NCBI RefSeq assembly: GCF_003027925.1
Contig: NZ_PYPS01000001.1
Location: 310,001-374,000 of the forward strand
Direction: 5' to 3'
Length of the DNA stretch: 64,000 nucleotides
Source: Micromonospora sp. RP3T
GTDB lineage: Bacteria; Actinomycetota; Actinomycetes; Mycobacteriales; Micromonosporaceae
Each line of letters starts with the position of its first letter. Positions within the stretch are counted from its first letter, which is position 1. Below are positions 54,545 through 63,080 of this stretch, piece after piece. A program made the position numbers and the translations under genes. Under the pieces are notes generated by a model, which was not told the DNA's origin, did no database searches, and was given only the letters and a program-made list of their open reading frames with translations.

Positions 54545-55579
54545 TTACATGATCGTCCAGGTGTCACCGCTGCCGAGCAGCGCCGAGAGCTGCTGCTCCG
54601 GGGTCTGGTCGACGCTCGCCCGCGCGGACGCGACCTGCTCCTGCACCACGCTGTCGTAGGAGGGCCGGTCCACCGACCGGAACACCCCGAGCGGCGTGTT
54701 GCGCAGATCCAGCCCGGGCAGCCGGGACAGCGCGAACGCGTACGCCGGGTCGGCGACCGTGACGTCGTGCACCACGATCTGCTCCGCCGGGGTGGCCGCG
54801 GTCTCCCGCACCTCCAGCCCGAAGCCGCCCGGCGGGTGGACGACGCAGAACTGCCCGTCGGTGCCGAACGTGATCGGCTGCCCGTGCTCCAGCCGGATCA
54901 GGTAGTCGTCCCGGGTGGTCGGCTCCTTCAGCGGCTCGAACGCCCCGTCGTTGAAGATGTTGCAGTTCTGGTAGATCTCCACGAACGCCGAGCCCTGGTG
55001 CTCGGCGGCGGCCCGCAGCACCGACTGGAGGTGCTTGCGGTCCGAGTCGAGCGTCCGGGCCACGAACGTGGCCTCGGCGCCGAGCGCCAGCGACAGCGGA
55101 TTGAACGGGGCGTCCGCGGAACCGACAGGCGTCGACTTGGTGATCTTGCCGACCTCGGAGGTGGGCGAGTACTGGCCCTTGGTCAGCCCGTAGATCCGGT
55201 TGTTGAACAGCAGGATCTTCAGGTTGACGTTGCGGCGCAGTGCGTGGATCAGGTGGTTGCCGCCGATGGAGAGCGCGTCGCCGTCACCGGTGACCACCCA
55301 GACCGACAGGTCCGGCCGGGACACCGACAGGCCGGTGGCGATCGCCGGCGCGCGACCGTGGATCGAGTGCATGCCGTACGTGTTCATGTAGTACGGGAAG
55401 CGGGACGAACAGCCGATGCCCGAGACGAAGACGATGTTCTCCCGGGGGATGTTCAGCTCCGGCATGAAGCCCTGCACCGCGGCCAGCACGGCGTAGTCGC
55501 CGCAGCCGGGGCACCACCGCACCTCCTGGTCGGACTTGAAGTCCTTGGCGGTGAGCTTCAGGGCGACGGGCTCAGACAT
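54545..55579 (-). CDS. korB: 2-oxoglutarate:ferredoxin oxidoreductase, beta subunit
   Basis: A 344-residue thiamine-diphosphate subunit. CPGCGDYAVLAAVQG and GIGCSSRFPYYMNTYG begin it; VTGDGDALSIGGNHLIHALRRN is the TPP motif. It overlaps korA by 8 bases at its start, so the subunits are coupled. With KorA it converts 2-oxoglutarate to succinyl-CoA, reducing ferredoxin, in the aerobic actinobacterial type of KorAB. Confidence 0.94.
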   Translation of the reverse strand: MSEPVALKLTAKDFKSDQEVRWCPGCGDYAVLAAVQGFMPELNIPRENIVFVSGIGCSSRFPYYMNTYGMHSIHGRAPAIATGLSVSRPDLSVWVVTGDGDALSIGGNHLIHALRRNVNLKILLFNNRIYGLTKGQYSPTSEVGKITKSTPVGSADAPFNPLSLALGAEATFVARTLDSDRKHLQSVLRAAAEHQGSAFVEIYQNCNIFNDGAFEPLKEPTTRDDYLIRLEHGQPITFGTDGQFCVVHPPGGFGLEVRETAATPAEQIVVHDVTVADPAYAFALSRLPGLDLRNTPLGVFRSVDRPSYDSVVQEQVASARASVDQTPEQQLSALLGSGDTWTIM

Positions 55580-57419
55580 TCTTCAGGACCTCTTCCAGCA
55601 TCGTCTCCAGCTCCGCGGCGGTGAACGGCAGGCCGCGGACCTGGTTGTAGCCGATCGCGTCGACCAGGTACTTCGCCCGGATCACGTGGGCGAGCTGGCC
55701 GAGGTTCATCTCGGGAACGACCACCCGGTCGTAGGAGCGCAGCACCTCGCCGAGGTTGGCCGGCATCGGGGCCAGGTGCCGCAGGTGCGCCTGGGCCACC
55801 GGCAGCCCGCGCTGGCGCAGCCCCCGGCAGGCCGCGCCGATCGGGCCGTACGTCGAGCCCCAGCCCAGCACCAGCACCCGGGCGTCGCCGTCCGGGTCCT
55901 CGACCTCCACGTCCGGCACTTCGATGGTCTCGATCCGGGCCGCCCGGGTCCGCACCATGAAGTCGTGGTTCGTCGGGTCGTACGAGATGTCGCCGGTCTT
56001 GTCGGCCTTCTCCAGGCCGCCGATCCGGTGCTCCAGCCCCGGCGTGCCGGGCACCGCCCACGGGCGGGCCAGCGTCTGCGGGTCACGCAGGTAGGGCAGG
56101 AACGTGGTGCCGTCCTCGCCGTTGGGCCGGGTGGCGAACTCGACCCGCAGGTCGGGCAGGGACTCCACGTCCGGCAGCAGCCACGGCTCGGAGCCGTTGG
56201 CCACGTAGTTGTCGGAGAGCAGGATGACCGGGGTGCGGTAGGTCAGCGCGATCCGCGCCGCCTCCAGCGCGGCGTGGAAGCAGTCCGACGGCGACTTCGG
56301 CGCGATCACCGCGACCGGCGCCTCACCGTGCCGGCCGTACAGGGCCATGTTCAGGTCGGCCTGCTCGGTCTTGGTGGGCATGCCGGTGGACGGCCCGGCC
56401 CGCTGCACGTCGACGATGACCAGCGGCAGCTCCAGCGCCACCGCCAGGGAGATCGTCTCGCTCTTCAGCGCCACGCCCGGCCCGCTCGTGGTGGTGATGC
56501 CGAGTGAGCCGCCGTACGACGCGCCCAGCGCCGCGCCGACCGCGGCGATCTCGTCCTCGGCCTGCATGGTGACCACGCCGAACTTCTTGTGCTTGCTCAG
56601 CTCGTGCAGGATGTCCGAGGCCGGGGTGATCGGGTACGCGCCGAGGAACACCGGCAGCCCGGAGCGCACCCCGGCGGCCACCAGGCCCAGCGACAGCGCC
56701 GCGTTGCCGGTGATGTTGCGGTACGTGCCGGGCGGCATCTTCGCCGGCTTGACCTCGTACCGGACGGAGAAGTCCTCGGTGGTCTCGCCGAAGTTCCAGC
56801 CGGCCCGGAACGCGGCCACGTTCGCCGCCACCAGCTCCGGCCGGCGGGCGAACTTGCGCTCCAGGAACCGCAGCGTCGACTCGTACGGCCGGGAGTACAT
56901 CCAGCTCAGCAGCCCGAGCGCGAACATGTTCTTGGCCCGCTCGGCGTCCTTCTTGGACACCGTCAGCTCGGCCAGCGCGCCGATCGTCATCGAGGTGAGC
57001 GCGACCGGGTGCACCGCGTAGCCGTCGAGCGTGTCGTCGTCCAACGGGTTGGTCGCGTAGCCCACCTTGGCCAGGTTGCGGCGGGTGAACTCGTCGGTGT
57101 TGACGATGATGTCCGCCCCGCGCGGCAGGTCGGCCAGGTTGGCCTTGAGCGCGGCCGGGTTCATCGCCACCAGCACGTTCGGCGCGTCGCCGGGGGTCAG
57201 GATGTCGTAGTCGGCGAAGTGCACCTGGAAACTCGACACGCCCGGCAGCGTGCCGGCGGGCGCGCGGATCTCGGCCGGGAAGTTGGGCAACGTGGAGATG
57301 TCGTTGCCCAACTGTGCCGTCTCCGAGGTGAACCGGTCGCCGGTGAGCTGCATGCCGTCGCCGGAGTCGCCGGCGAACCGGATGACCACCCGGTCCAGTT
57401 GACGGATCTGCTTGGTCAC
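55572..57419 (-). CDS. korA: 2-oxoglutarate:ferredoxin oxidoreductase, alpha subunit (gamma-alpha fusion)
   Basis: A 615-residue subunit. The N-terminal gamma domain (FAGDSGDGMQLTGDRF, LPNFPAEIRAP, VLVAMNPAALKAN; residues 10-190) is followed by the alpha domain (AYPITPASDILHELSKHK, EDEIAAVGAALGASYGG, TTTSGPGVALKSE, IVDVQRAGPSTGMPTKTEQADL). This fusion is the normal actinobacterial form. korB is directly downstream. Confidence 0.95.
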   Translation of the reverse strand: MTKQIRQLDRVVIRFAGDSGDGMQLTGDRFTSETAQLGNDISTLPNFPAEIRAPAGTLPGVSSFQVHFADYDILTPGDAPNVLVAMNPAALKANLADLPRGADIIVNTDEFTRRNLAKVGYATNPLDDDTLDGYAVHPVALTSMTIGALAELTVSKKDAERAKNMFALGLLSWMYSRPYESTLRFLERKFARRPELVAANVAAFRAGWNFGETTEDFSVRYEVKPAKMPPGTYRNITGNAALSLGLVAAGVRSGLPVFLGAYPITPASDILHELSKHKKFGVVTMQAEDEIAAVGAALGASYGGSLGITTTSGPGVALKSETISLAVALELPLVIVDVQRAGPSTGMPTKTEQADLNMALYGRHGEAPVAVIAPKSPSDCFHAALEAARIALTYRTPVILLSDNYVANGSEPWLLPDVESLPDLRVEFATRPNGEDGTTFLPYLRDPQTLARPWAVPGTPGLEHRIGGLEKADKTGDISYDPTNHDFMVRTRAARIETIEVPDVEVEDPDGDARVLVLGWGSTYGPIGAACRGLRQRGLPVAQAHLRHLAPMPANLGEVLRSYDRVVVPEMNLGQLAHVIRAKYLVDAIGYNQVRGLPFTAAELETMLEEVLKNV

Positions 57420-57569
57420 GCCCGCACCTCGCTTCGCTGAGCGCCGTCGCCCTCGTCGACGCGGCCCGCTCCGTTTCTCACCGTCAGAGCCTACGTCGGA
57501 TGGTTAGGGCCGCCTTGGTGGTGGTCCGACGGGTGAGACCCGAACGGGCTGCTGTATGCCCTGATTAGG

Positions 57570-57585
57570 GGCGGTTAGTACCGCC
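57570..57585. promoter_or_regulatory. Palindrome upstream of korAB
   Basis: GGCGGTTAGTACCGCC is a 6-4-6 palindrome in the 197-base gap before korA. It may be an operator; no regulator gene is adjacent. Confidence 0.3.
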
Positions 57586-57616
57586 GACCGTAATCCAGAT
57601 CACCGCGCCGCGCGCC

Positions 57617-59050
57617 TCACCGCTCCGTTGTCGGCTCCGGCACCGTGATGTCGCTGCGGCGACGCAGTGAGCGCGTGGCCAGCGTCAACGCGAAAACGAC
57701 GAGCAACGCCGACATGATGATCAAGGCGATGGCGATCCCTCGCGCCGGGCCGTCGCCGGAATCGGACCGCTCCGACGCAGTCAGCACTCCCTGAGAACCC
57801 GTCGGCGCGGGCGTCCCGGCAACCGGCGTGGACTGCGCCGCCGCCGCGCTGATCCGGAAGCTCATCTGCACCTGTCGGTCCCGCCCGCTGCGCGGGTCCA
57901 ACCGGCCGATCACCGCCCCGGCGAGCGGGGCCATGCGCTGGGCCTCCGCCGACGCGGTCACCGGCAGGCGCAGCGTCGCGGTCCGGCCGGCCGGCAGCGT
58001 GCCCAGCTCGCACCGGGTCCGGTCCGGGGCCACCGGGGCGCAGGCGTTCCCCGCGTCGCTCACCGTCACCCCGGCCGGGAGGAGCACCTCCACCCGCCCG
58101 GCGGCGTCCACCTCGCCGGTGTTGCCCAGTCGTACGGTGAGCGTGCTCGGCGCGCCGCTGATGTCGAAGAGGACCTCGTCGGCGCGGAGCGAGATGCCGG
58201 GCACCGGCGGGCCGGGCGGGAACAGCACCGCGAAGCCCTCGTCGTCGTACGCCGCTCCGGCGACGCCGGGCGCGACGGCGGTGACCTGGACCGATCCGCT
58301 CAGCGGCATGGTCCGCCAGGCGTCCCCGGCGACCCGGATCCGGATGGTGGCGCTGAACCGGGCGTCGGGTGCCACGGTCCACCCGCCGCAGCGGTGGTTG
58401 CCGCCTCCGGCGTCGACGCAACCCGGCGTGCCGCCGTCGACCAGCCCGGCCGGCAACGAGTAGCCGAGGCTGATCTGCTCCTCGCGTCCGCCGGTGTTGG
58501 TCACCGTCACCCGCAGCGTGGCCACCGTGCTGTCGGCGTTCCAGTAGTCCGGCGTCAGTGCCAGGTCGCCGGTGCTGACCTGCACCCCCAGCGGCCCGCC
58601 GGCGGCCTGGGTGGGCGGTGGCGGCGGGGGCTTGACGGGCGGCCCGACCGGCGGCGGGGCCGGCGCGGTGGTGGTGGCCGGCGCGGTGGTGGCCGGCGGG
58701 GCCGGCGCCGTGGTGGGCGGCGGGGCCGGCTCGGTGGTGACCGGCGGCGGGGGTGTGGTCGGCGGCGGGGGTGCCTCCGTCGGCGGCGCCGTGGTCGGGG
58801 TCGGTGCGGTGGTGGTCGCGTCCCCGGTCGGGGTCGGCTCGGTCGGGTCGCCGGGGTCGCCGCCCGGGTCGCCCGGCGCGCCCGGGTCGGCCACCCGGAC
58901 CACCCCGGCCGCGGCGGCGGGGGTGACCGCGGCCCATCCCGGCGCCACCACGGCGACCGCCGCGGCCGCGGCGATCAGCGCGGGCGCGAACAGCGCGAGG
59001 GTACGGCGAGGCGTGACCCGGTGGGCAGGCCGGACGCGGGGGCGGGTCAT
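57617..59050 (-). CDS. Membrane-anchored Pro/Thr-rich surface protein
   Basis: A 477-residue protein. A signal peptide (about 1-47) leads to a long Pro/Thr linker (about 57-145, PPTTAPP-like units), then two or three immunoglobulin-like/DUF11-type domains (TLRVTVTNTGGREEQISLGY and STLTVRLGNTGEVDAAGRVE). One C-terminal helix (about 435-460) and a basic tail (RSLRRRSD) anchor it in the membrane with the domains outside. No sortase motif. A role in the cell wall or surface is likely, its ligand unknown. Confidence 0.82.
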   Translation of the reverse strand: MTRPRVRPAHRVTPRRTLALFAPALIAAAAAVAVVAPGWAAVTPAAAAGVVRVADPGAPGDPGGDPGDPTEPTPTGDATTTAPTPTTAPPTEAPPPPTTPPPPVTTEPAPPPTTAPAPPATTAPATTTAPAPPPVGPPVKPPPPPPTQAAGGPLGVQVSTGDLALTPDYWNADSTVATLRVTVTNTGGREEQISLGYSLPAGLVDGGTPGCVDAGGGNHRCGGWTVAPDARFSATIRIRVAGDAWRTMPLSGSVQVTAVAPGVAGAAYDDEGFAVLFPPGPPVPGISLRADEVLFDISGAPSTLTVRLGNTGEVDAAGRVEVLLPAGVTVSDAGNACAPVAPDRTRCELGTLPAGRTATLRLPVTASAEAQRMAPLAGAVIGRLDPRSGRDRQVQMSFRISAAAAQSTPVAGTPAPTGSQGVLTASERSDSGDGPARGIAIALIIMSALLVVFALTLATRSLRRRSDITVPEPTTER

Positions 59051-59165
59051 CTGTCCTCCGGGGACGTGTCAACGAGGTCTCATTATTCGGGGACGGTTGC
59101 CCTCCGGCACTAGTCCCGCCAGGAAACGAATTCGTAACGTGTCCGAGACGTCTCGACGGGACCGG

Positions 59166-59171
59166 TACGCT
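59166..59171 (+). promoter_or_regulatory. Leaderless-type -10 box (TACGCT) for nuoA
   Basis: TACGCT stands 7 bases before the GTG at 59179, with no ribosome site in between. Confidence 0.45.
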
Positions 59172-59178
59172 CCGGGTC

Positions 59179-59556
59179 GTGACCGGATACCTCGGCTCGT
59201 ACGCCACGCTCGGTCTACTGCTGCTCGCCGCCGTGCTCTTCTTCCTGACGGCGTTCTCGGCGAACCGCATGTTACGTCCGGCCCGACCGGCGGAGCCATG
59301 GGGCAAGCGGGCCACGTACGAGTGCGGGCTCGACCCGGTCGGCGGCGACTGGGCCCAGATGCAGATCCGCTACTACGTCTACGCGTACCTCTATGTCCTG
59401 TTCGCGGTGGAGGCGGTCTTCCTCTTCCCGTGGGCGCTGGTCTTCGACCGGCCCGGCTTCGGGGCGACCACGGTGGCGGAGATGGGCGTCTTCGTGGCGA
59501 TCGTGGCGCTCGGCATCCTCTACGCCTGGCGGCGCGGCGTGCTGCGCTGGACCTGA
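59179..59556 (+). CDS. nuoA: NADH-quinone oxidoreductase subunit A, standing alone
   Basis: A 125-residue NuoA with three helices and the conserved loop YECGLDPVGGDWAQMQIRYYVYAYLYVLFAVE. It is a membrane subunit of complex I. Here it has no nuoB-N neighbours: folP2 lies convergently only 6 bases away. Either it is a second copy besides a full nuo operon elsewhere or a relocated gene. Confidence 0.93.
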   Translation: MTGYLGSYATLGLLLLAAVLFFLTAFSANRMLRPARPAEPWGKRATYECGLDPVGGDWAQMQIRYYVYAYLYVLFAVEAVFLFPWALVFDRPGFGATTVAEMGVFVAIVALGILYAWRRGVLRWT

Positions 59557-59562
59557 CGACCC

Positions 59563-60432
59563 CTAGGCCAGCCCGCGCCGGGTCGCCGCCGGCGGCCGGT
59601 CCCCCCGGATCGACGCCACCATGTCCAGCACCCGTCGGGTCGGGCGGACCTGGTGCGCGCGGAACACCCGGGCGCCGAGCCAGGCCGAGACCGCGGTGGC
59701 GGCGAGCGTCCCCTCCAGCCGTTCCGGCACCGGCAGGTCCAGCGTCTCGCCGATGAAGTCCTTGTTCGACAGCGCCACCAGCAGCGGCCAACCGGTGTCG
59801 GTCAGCTCGGCCAGCCGCCGGGTGATCTCCAGCGAGTGCCGGGTGTTCTTGCCGAAGTCGTGCGCCGGGTCGATCAGGATGCCGTCCCGGCGCACGCCCA
59901 GCCCGACCGCGCGTTCCGCCAGCCCGGTGACGGTGTCGAGCACGTCGGTCACCACGTCGTCGAAGGCCGCCCGGTGCGGCCGGGTACGCGGGGCCAGCCC
60001 GCCGGCGTGCGAGCAGACCAGCCCGGCGCCGGTCGCCGCGGCGACCCGGGCCAGTGCCGGGTCCGCCCCCGACCAGGTGTCGTTGAGCAGGTCCGCGCCG
60101 GCCGCGACGGCCTCGGCCGCCACCTCCGCCCGCCAGGTGTCGATCGAGACGACCACGTCGGGAAAGGCGGCCCGGACCGCGGCGATGGTGTCCACCGTGC
60201 GGCGGATCTCCTCGGCCACGTCCACCTCGTCGCCGGGTCCGGCCTTCACCCCGCCGATGTCGATGATCTCCGCGCCCTCGGTCACCGCCCGCTCGACCGC
60301 CCGCAGCGCGCTGTCCCGGGCGAACGTGGCGCCCCGGTCGAAGAACGAGTCCGGGGTGCGGTTCACGATCGCCATCACCACCAGCTCACCCGGGGCGAAG
60401 GCCCGTCCACCGAGCCGCAACATCCCGGTCAT
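59563..60432 (-). CDS. folP2: Dihydropteroate synthase homolog FolP2
   Basis: A 289-residue pterin-binding protein. Motifs are MAIVNRTPDSFFDRGATF, EIIDIGGVKAGPG, VSIDTWRAEVAAEA and DLLNDTWSG. The VKAGPG wording and the synteny with the DivIVA-domain gene and tag match FolP2 of mycobacteria (Rv1207), a paralog reported to lack dihydropteroate synthase activity. It should therefore not be assumed to make folate. The glucosyl-phosphoglycerate synthase gene that separates them in mycobacteria is absent here. Confidence 0.88.
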   Translation of the reverse strand: MTGMLRLGGRAFAPGELVVMAIVNRTPDSFFDRGATFARDSALRAVERAVTEGAEIIDIGGVKAGPGDEVDVAEEIRRTVDTIAAVRAAFPDVVVSIDTWRAEVAAEAVAAGADLLNDTWSGADPALARVAAATGAGLVCSHAGGLAPRTRPHRAAFDDVVTDVLDTVTGLAERAVGLGVRRDGILIDPAHDFGKNTRHSLEITRRLAELTDTGWPLLVALSNKDFIGETLDLPVPERLEGTLAATAVSAWLGARVFRAHQVRPTRRVLDMVASIRGDRPPAATRRGLA

Positions 60433-60505
60433 CCCCGCCTCCTCGTCCCGGTGTCAACCGTCGCACCCTCGCACGTCCCCGCGGTGCCGCCCGCCACCGC
60501 CCCGG

Positions 60506-60553
60506 GATCTTGGTACGCAACGGCCCCTTCCGGGGCACTTTCGCACCAAGATC
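60506..60553. repeat. 48-bp imperfect palindrome, dispersed-repeat-like
   Basis: GATCTTGGT (60506-60514) and ACCAAGATC (60545-60553) flank an inner GGCCCC-TTCC-GGGGC stem and GCGAAAGTGC/GTACGCAACG flanks that partly pair. It lies upstream of folP2. Similar AAGATCTTGGT-type palindromes recur between genes in Micromonospora (from memory). Confidence 0.6.
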
Positions 60554-60685
60554 TTCGGTTTTCCTGACATGTGGAAGCCGGGCGGCGGTCGGGGAGGAAC
60601 CTCCACCACGCCGGGAGCGCGGGTTTTGCCGACCGGAGGCCGTGGAGGGCTCGCCCGATCCCGGCCCGCATGCCACGATCTCTCC

Positions 60686-61303
60686 ATGGGTGAGGTTCTG
60701 CTCCTCTTGGTCGTCGCGCTGACCGTCGCGGCAGTGGTGTTCGGAGTGACGGTGCTCGTCTCCGGGCGGGATCCGGGGCTGGTGCCGGCCGAGCCGGACG
60801 GCCGGGCCGTGCCGCTGCCGGGCGGCCGCCCGCTCGACGAGTCGGACGTGACCGGGGTCCGGTTCGACACCGCGCTGCGCGGTTACCGGATGGCCCAGGT
60901 CGACGTGGCGCTCCGGCGGGCCGCCTACGACATCGGCTACAAGTCCGAGCTGATCGGCGTGCTGGAGGCCGAGAACACCGCACTGCGGGAGGGGCGGACC
61001 GAGGAGGCCGACGCGTTGCGCCGGGCACGCGAGGAGGCCGTCGTCGCCGGGACCGGGACCGGGACCGACGAGTCGGCCCTCGACCCGTCGGGCACCGGTC
61101 CGGTGACCATCGACCTGTCGACGCCCGAGCCGCAGACCGCTGCGCCGGCCGAGGCGGGCGTGGCGGAGGCGCCGGCCGCCGCCGCGGTCGAGGACACCAC
61201 GCCCCCGGCCGGTGGCATCACCGCCGGGCCGGCCGGTGCGAGCACTGACGACAGCGACGTGGACCGGGTACGCGGGCCGGTGGCCCGCTCGGAGCCGGCG
61301 TGA
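60686..61303 (+). CDS. DivIVA-domain membrane protein (Rv1209-like)
   Basis: A 205-residue protein. One N-terminal membrane helix (about 3-27) precedes a DivIVA-type segment, VTGVRFDTALRGYRMAQVDVALRRAAYDI, with the FRGY-like turn that binds curved membrane in DivIVA proteins. A short coiled coil follows, then an Ala/Pro/Thr-rich tail. The place between folP2 and tag matches Rv1209 of Mycobacterium tuberculosis. CACGAT 6 bases before the ATG may be a leaderless promoter. A role at the poles or in wall growth is plausible. Confidence 0.85.
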   Translation: MGEVLLLLVVALTVAAVVFGVTVLVSGRDPGLVPAEPDGRAVPLPGGRPLDESDVTGVRFDTALRGYRMAQVDVALRRAAYDIGYKSELIGVLEAENTALREGRTEEADALRRAREEAVVAGTGTGTDESALDPSGTGPVTIDLSTPEPQTAAPAEAGVAEAPAAAAVEDTTPPAGGITAGPAGASTDDSDVDRVRGPVARSEPA

Positions 61304-61797
61304 CCGGCGCGGAGGGTTCCGCAGGCTTCGCCGAGGCGGCCCAGCCGGGTGCCGCCGAGGTCACCGCCACGGTGATCGTCGACGCGCCGGCGGAGCGCGT
61401 CTTCGCGGCGCTGACCGCGTGGGAACGGCAGTCGGACTGGATCCCGTTCACCACGGTCCGGGTGGTCGAGGGCGACGGCGGCGAGGGCAGCCTGGTCGAG
61501 GCGGTCACCGCGGTCGGCCCGGCCGTGCTCCGCGACGAGATGCGGGTGGTGCGCGTCGACGCGCCGTACGAGGTCGGCGTGGTGCACTGCGGCAAGCTGC
61601 TGCGCGGCCCGGGCGTGCTGCGGTGCACCCCGATGGACCGGGAGCGCACCCAGGTGGTCTGGCACGAGTGGTTCCACCTGCCGGGCGGGGCGGCGGGCCG
61701 GGTGGCCTGGCCGGTGCTCTGGCCCGGCTCGAAGTTCGGCCTGACCCAGGCGCTGAAGAGGTTCGCCCGGCTGGTCGAGCAGGGCCGCCTGCCCTGA
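61300..61797 (+). CDS. SRPBCC-family protein
   Basis: A 165-residue START/Bet v1-like protein. It has TATVIVDAPAERVFAALTAWERQSDWIPF at the N-terminal strand, GEGSLVEAVTAVGPAVLRDEM and the long C-terminal helix GLTQALKRFARLVEQG. These proteins bind hydrophobic ligands in a cavity. GTG 61300 overlaps the DivIVA-domain gene stop (GTGA), so the two are coupled. Confidence 0.9.
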   Translation: MTGAEGSAGFAEAAQPGAAEVTATVIVDAPAERVFAALTAWERQSDWIPFTTVRVVEGDGGEGSLVEAVTAVGPAVLRDEMRVVRVDAPYEVGVVHCGKLLRGPGVLRCTPMDRERTQVVWHEWFHLPGGAAGRVAWPVLWPGSKFGLTQALKRFARLVEQGRLP

Positions 61798-61830
61798 CCG
61801 TGGCGTGCCGGCGGCGTCGGTGGCTCGCAC

Positions 61831-61836
61831 TACCCT
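61831..61836 (+). promoter_or_regulatory. Leaderless-type -10 box (TACCCT) for tag
   Basis: TACCCT lies 7 bases before the GTG at 61844; no ribosome site is visible. Confidence 0.45.
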
Positions 61837-61843
61837 GTGCGAC

Positions 61844-62428
61844 GTGACTGACCTGGTGACCGGCCCGGACGGGCTGCCCCGTTGCGCCTGGGGGGCGAGC
61901 ACCCCCGACTACGCCGCCTACCACGACGAGGAGTGGGGTCGGCCGCTGCGCGGCGACGACGCGCTCTACGAGCGGCTCACCCTGGAGGCGTTCCAGTCCG
62001 GCCTGTCCTGGCTGACCATCCTGCGCAAGCGGCCGGCGTTCCGGCTCGCCTTCGACGGGTTCCGGATCGAGTCGGTCGCCGGCTACGGCGAGACCGAGAC
62101 GGCCCGGCTGCTGGCCGACGTCGGGATCGTCCGCAACCGGGCCAAGATCGAGGCGGCGGTCGCCAACGCCCGCGCCGCGCTGGAGCTGCCCGAGGGGCTC
62201 TCCGCGCTGCTCTGGTCGTTCGCGCCCCCGCCCCGACCGGCGCGCCCCGCCTCGTTCGACGACGTGCCGGCGCTCACCCCGGAGTCCACCGCGATGGCCA
62301 AGGCGCTCAAGAAGCGCGGCTTCCGCTTCGTCGGCCCGACCACCGCCTACGCGTTGATGCAGGCCACCGGCATGGTGGACGATCACCTCGCCGGATGCCA
62401 CGCCGGTGGTGACCGGGCCGGGGTGTGA
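61844..62428 (+). CDS. tag: DNA-3-methyladenine glycosylase I
   Basis: A 194-residue Tag enzyme. Conserved features are RCAWGASTPDYAAYHDEEWGRPL, FEAFQSGLSWLTILRKR-like core, GIVRNRAKIEAAVANARA and the end TAYALMQATGMVDDHLAGC; the zinc ligands (Cys and His near both ends) are kept. It removes 3-methyladenine from alkylated DNA. GTG 61844 suits the family start. Confidence 0.95.
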   Translation: MTDLVTGPDGLPRCAWGASTPDYAAYHDEEWGRPLRGDDALYERLTLEAFQSGLSWLTILRKRPAFRLAFDGFRIESVAGYGETETARLLADVGIVRNRAKIEAAVANARAALELPEGLSALLWSFAPPPRPARPASFDDVPALTPESTAMAKALKKRGFRFVGPTTAYALMQATGMVDDHLAGCHAGGDRAGV

Positions 62429-62453
62429 CGACGCGGCGTGATGGGATTGGGGC

Positions 62454-63077
62454 ATGACCGACACCGAGCCACGGACGAGCGGGACGACCGACGCCGACAC
62501 CACGCCGGGCGCCTGGGCGGTGCTGCTGCCCGCCGAGCGCTACCAGGCCGAGCGGTTGGTGCACCACGACGTGCTGGAGCTGACCGGGTTGCCGGGGTCG
62601 GCCCGGCCGCGCCCGGGTGACCGGGTGGCGGTGCTGGTCGAGGAGCCGCTGCGGCTGGTGGCGCTCGGCCGGGTCACGCGCCCCGGCGCCGAGGGCCGGG
62701 AGGATCCGGACGACCCCCAGTCCGACCCGGCGGCCGGCGCGCTCGTGGTGACGTACACCCGGCGGGCGCTCGACGAGCCGGTGCCGGTCGACGGCCCGGC
62801 CCCGGACGGCCCGGTCGCCGCGCTCGACCCGGCGCGCTGGCGGGCGCTGGCCGACCGGCTCGGTCCGCCGCCGGCCCGGCGTACCTGGCTGGTCAGCCTC
62901 GACCTGCCGATCGAGGCGGCCACGCGGGCCGAGGCAGTCCGGATCTTCTGGTCCTACGTGCAGGAGCTGGGCCCGCGTGAGTTGCCGGCGTTCGTCTCGC
63001 CGGCCGGCGACGAGCTGGCCATGCAGGCGTTCGTGCTCGGCGTCGAGGCCAACCAGGACCCGGAGGAGGACGACTGA
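62454..63077 (+). CDS. Hypothetical protein
   Basis: A 207-residue protein with no domain that I recognise. The core has AVLLPAERYQAERLVHHDVL, GDRVAVLVEEPLRLVALGRV and VVTYTRRALDEPVPV, the sort of beta-rich sequence seen in EVE/PUA-like proteins. The C-terminus is helical and acidic (EDPEEDD-like). It follows tag on the same strand after 25 bases, with weak GGATTGGGG as its ribosome site. Confidence 0.75.
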   Translation: MTDTEPRTSGTTDADTTPGAWAVLLPAERYQAERLVHHDVLELTGLPGSARPRPGDRVAVLVEEPLRLVALGRVTRPGAEGREDPDDPQSDPAAGALVVTYTRRALDEPVPVDGPAPDGPVAALDPARWRALADRLGPPPARRTWLVSLDLPIEAATRAEAVRIFWSYVQELGPRELPAFVSPAGDELAMQAFVLGVEANQDPEEDD

Positions 63078-63080
63078 GCC

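Noticed and set aside
58610..58900. GC-rich repeated units that could be mistaken for a tandem DNA repeat
   Set aside because: They encode the Pro/Thr-rich linker of the surface protein.
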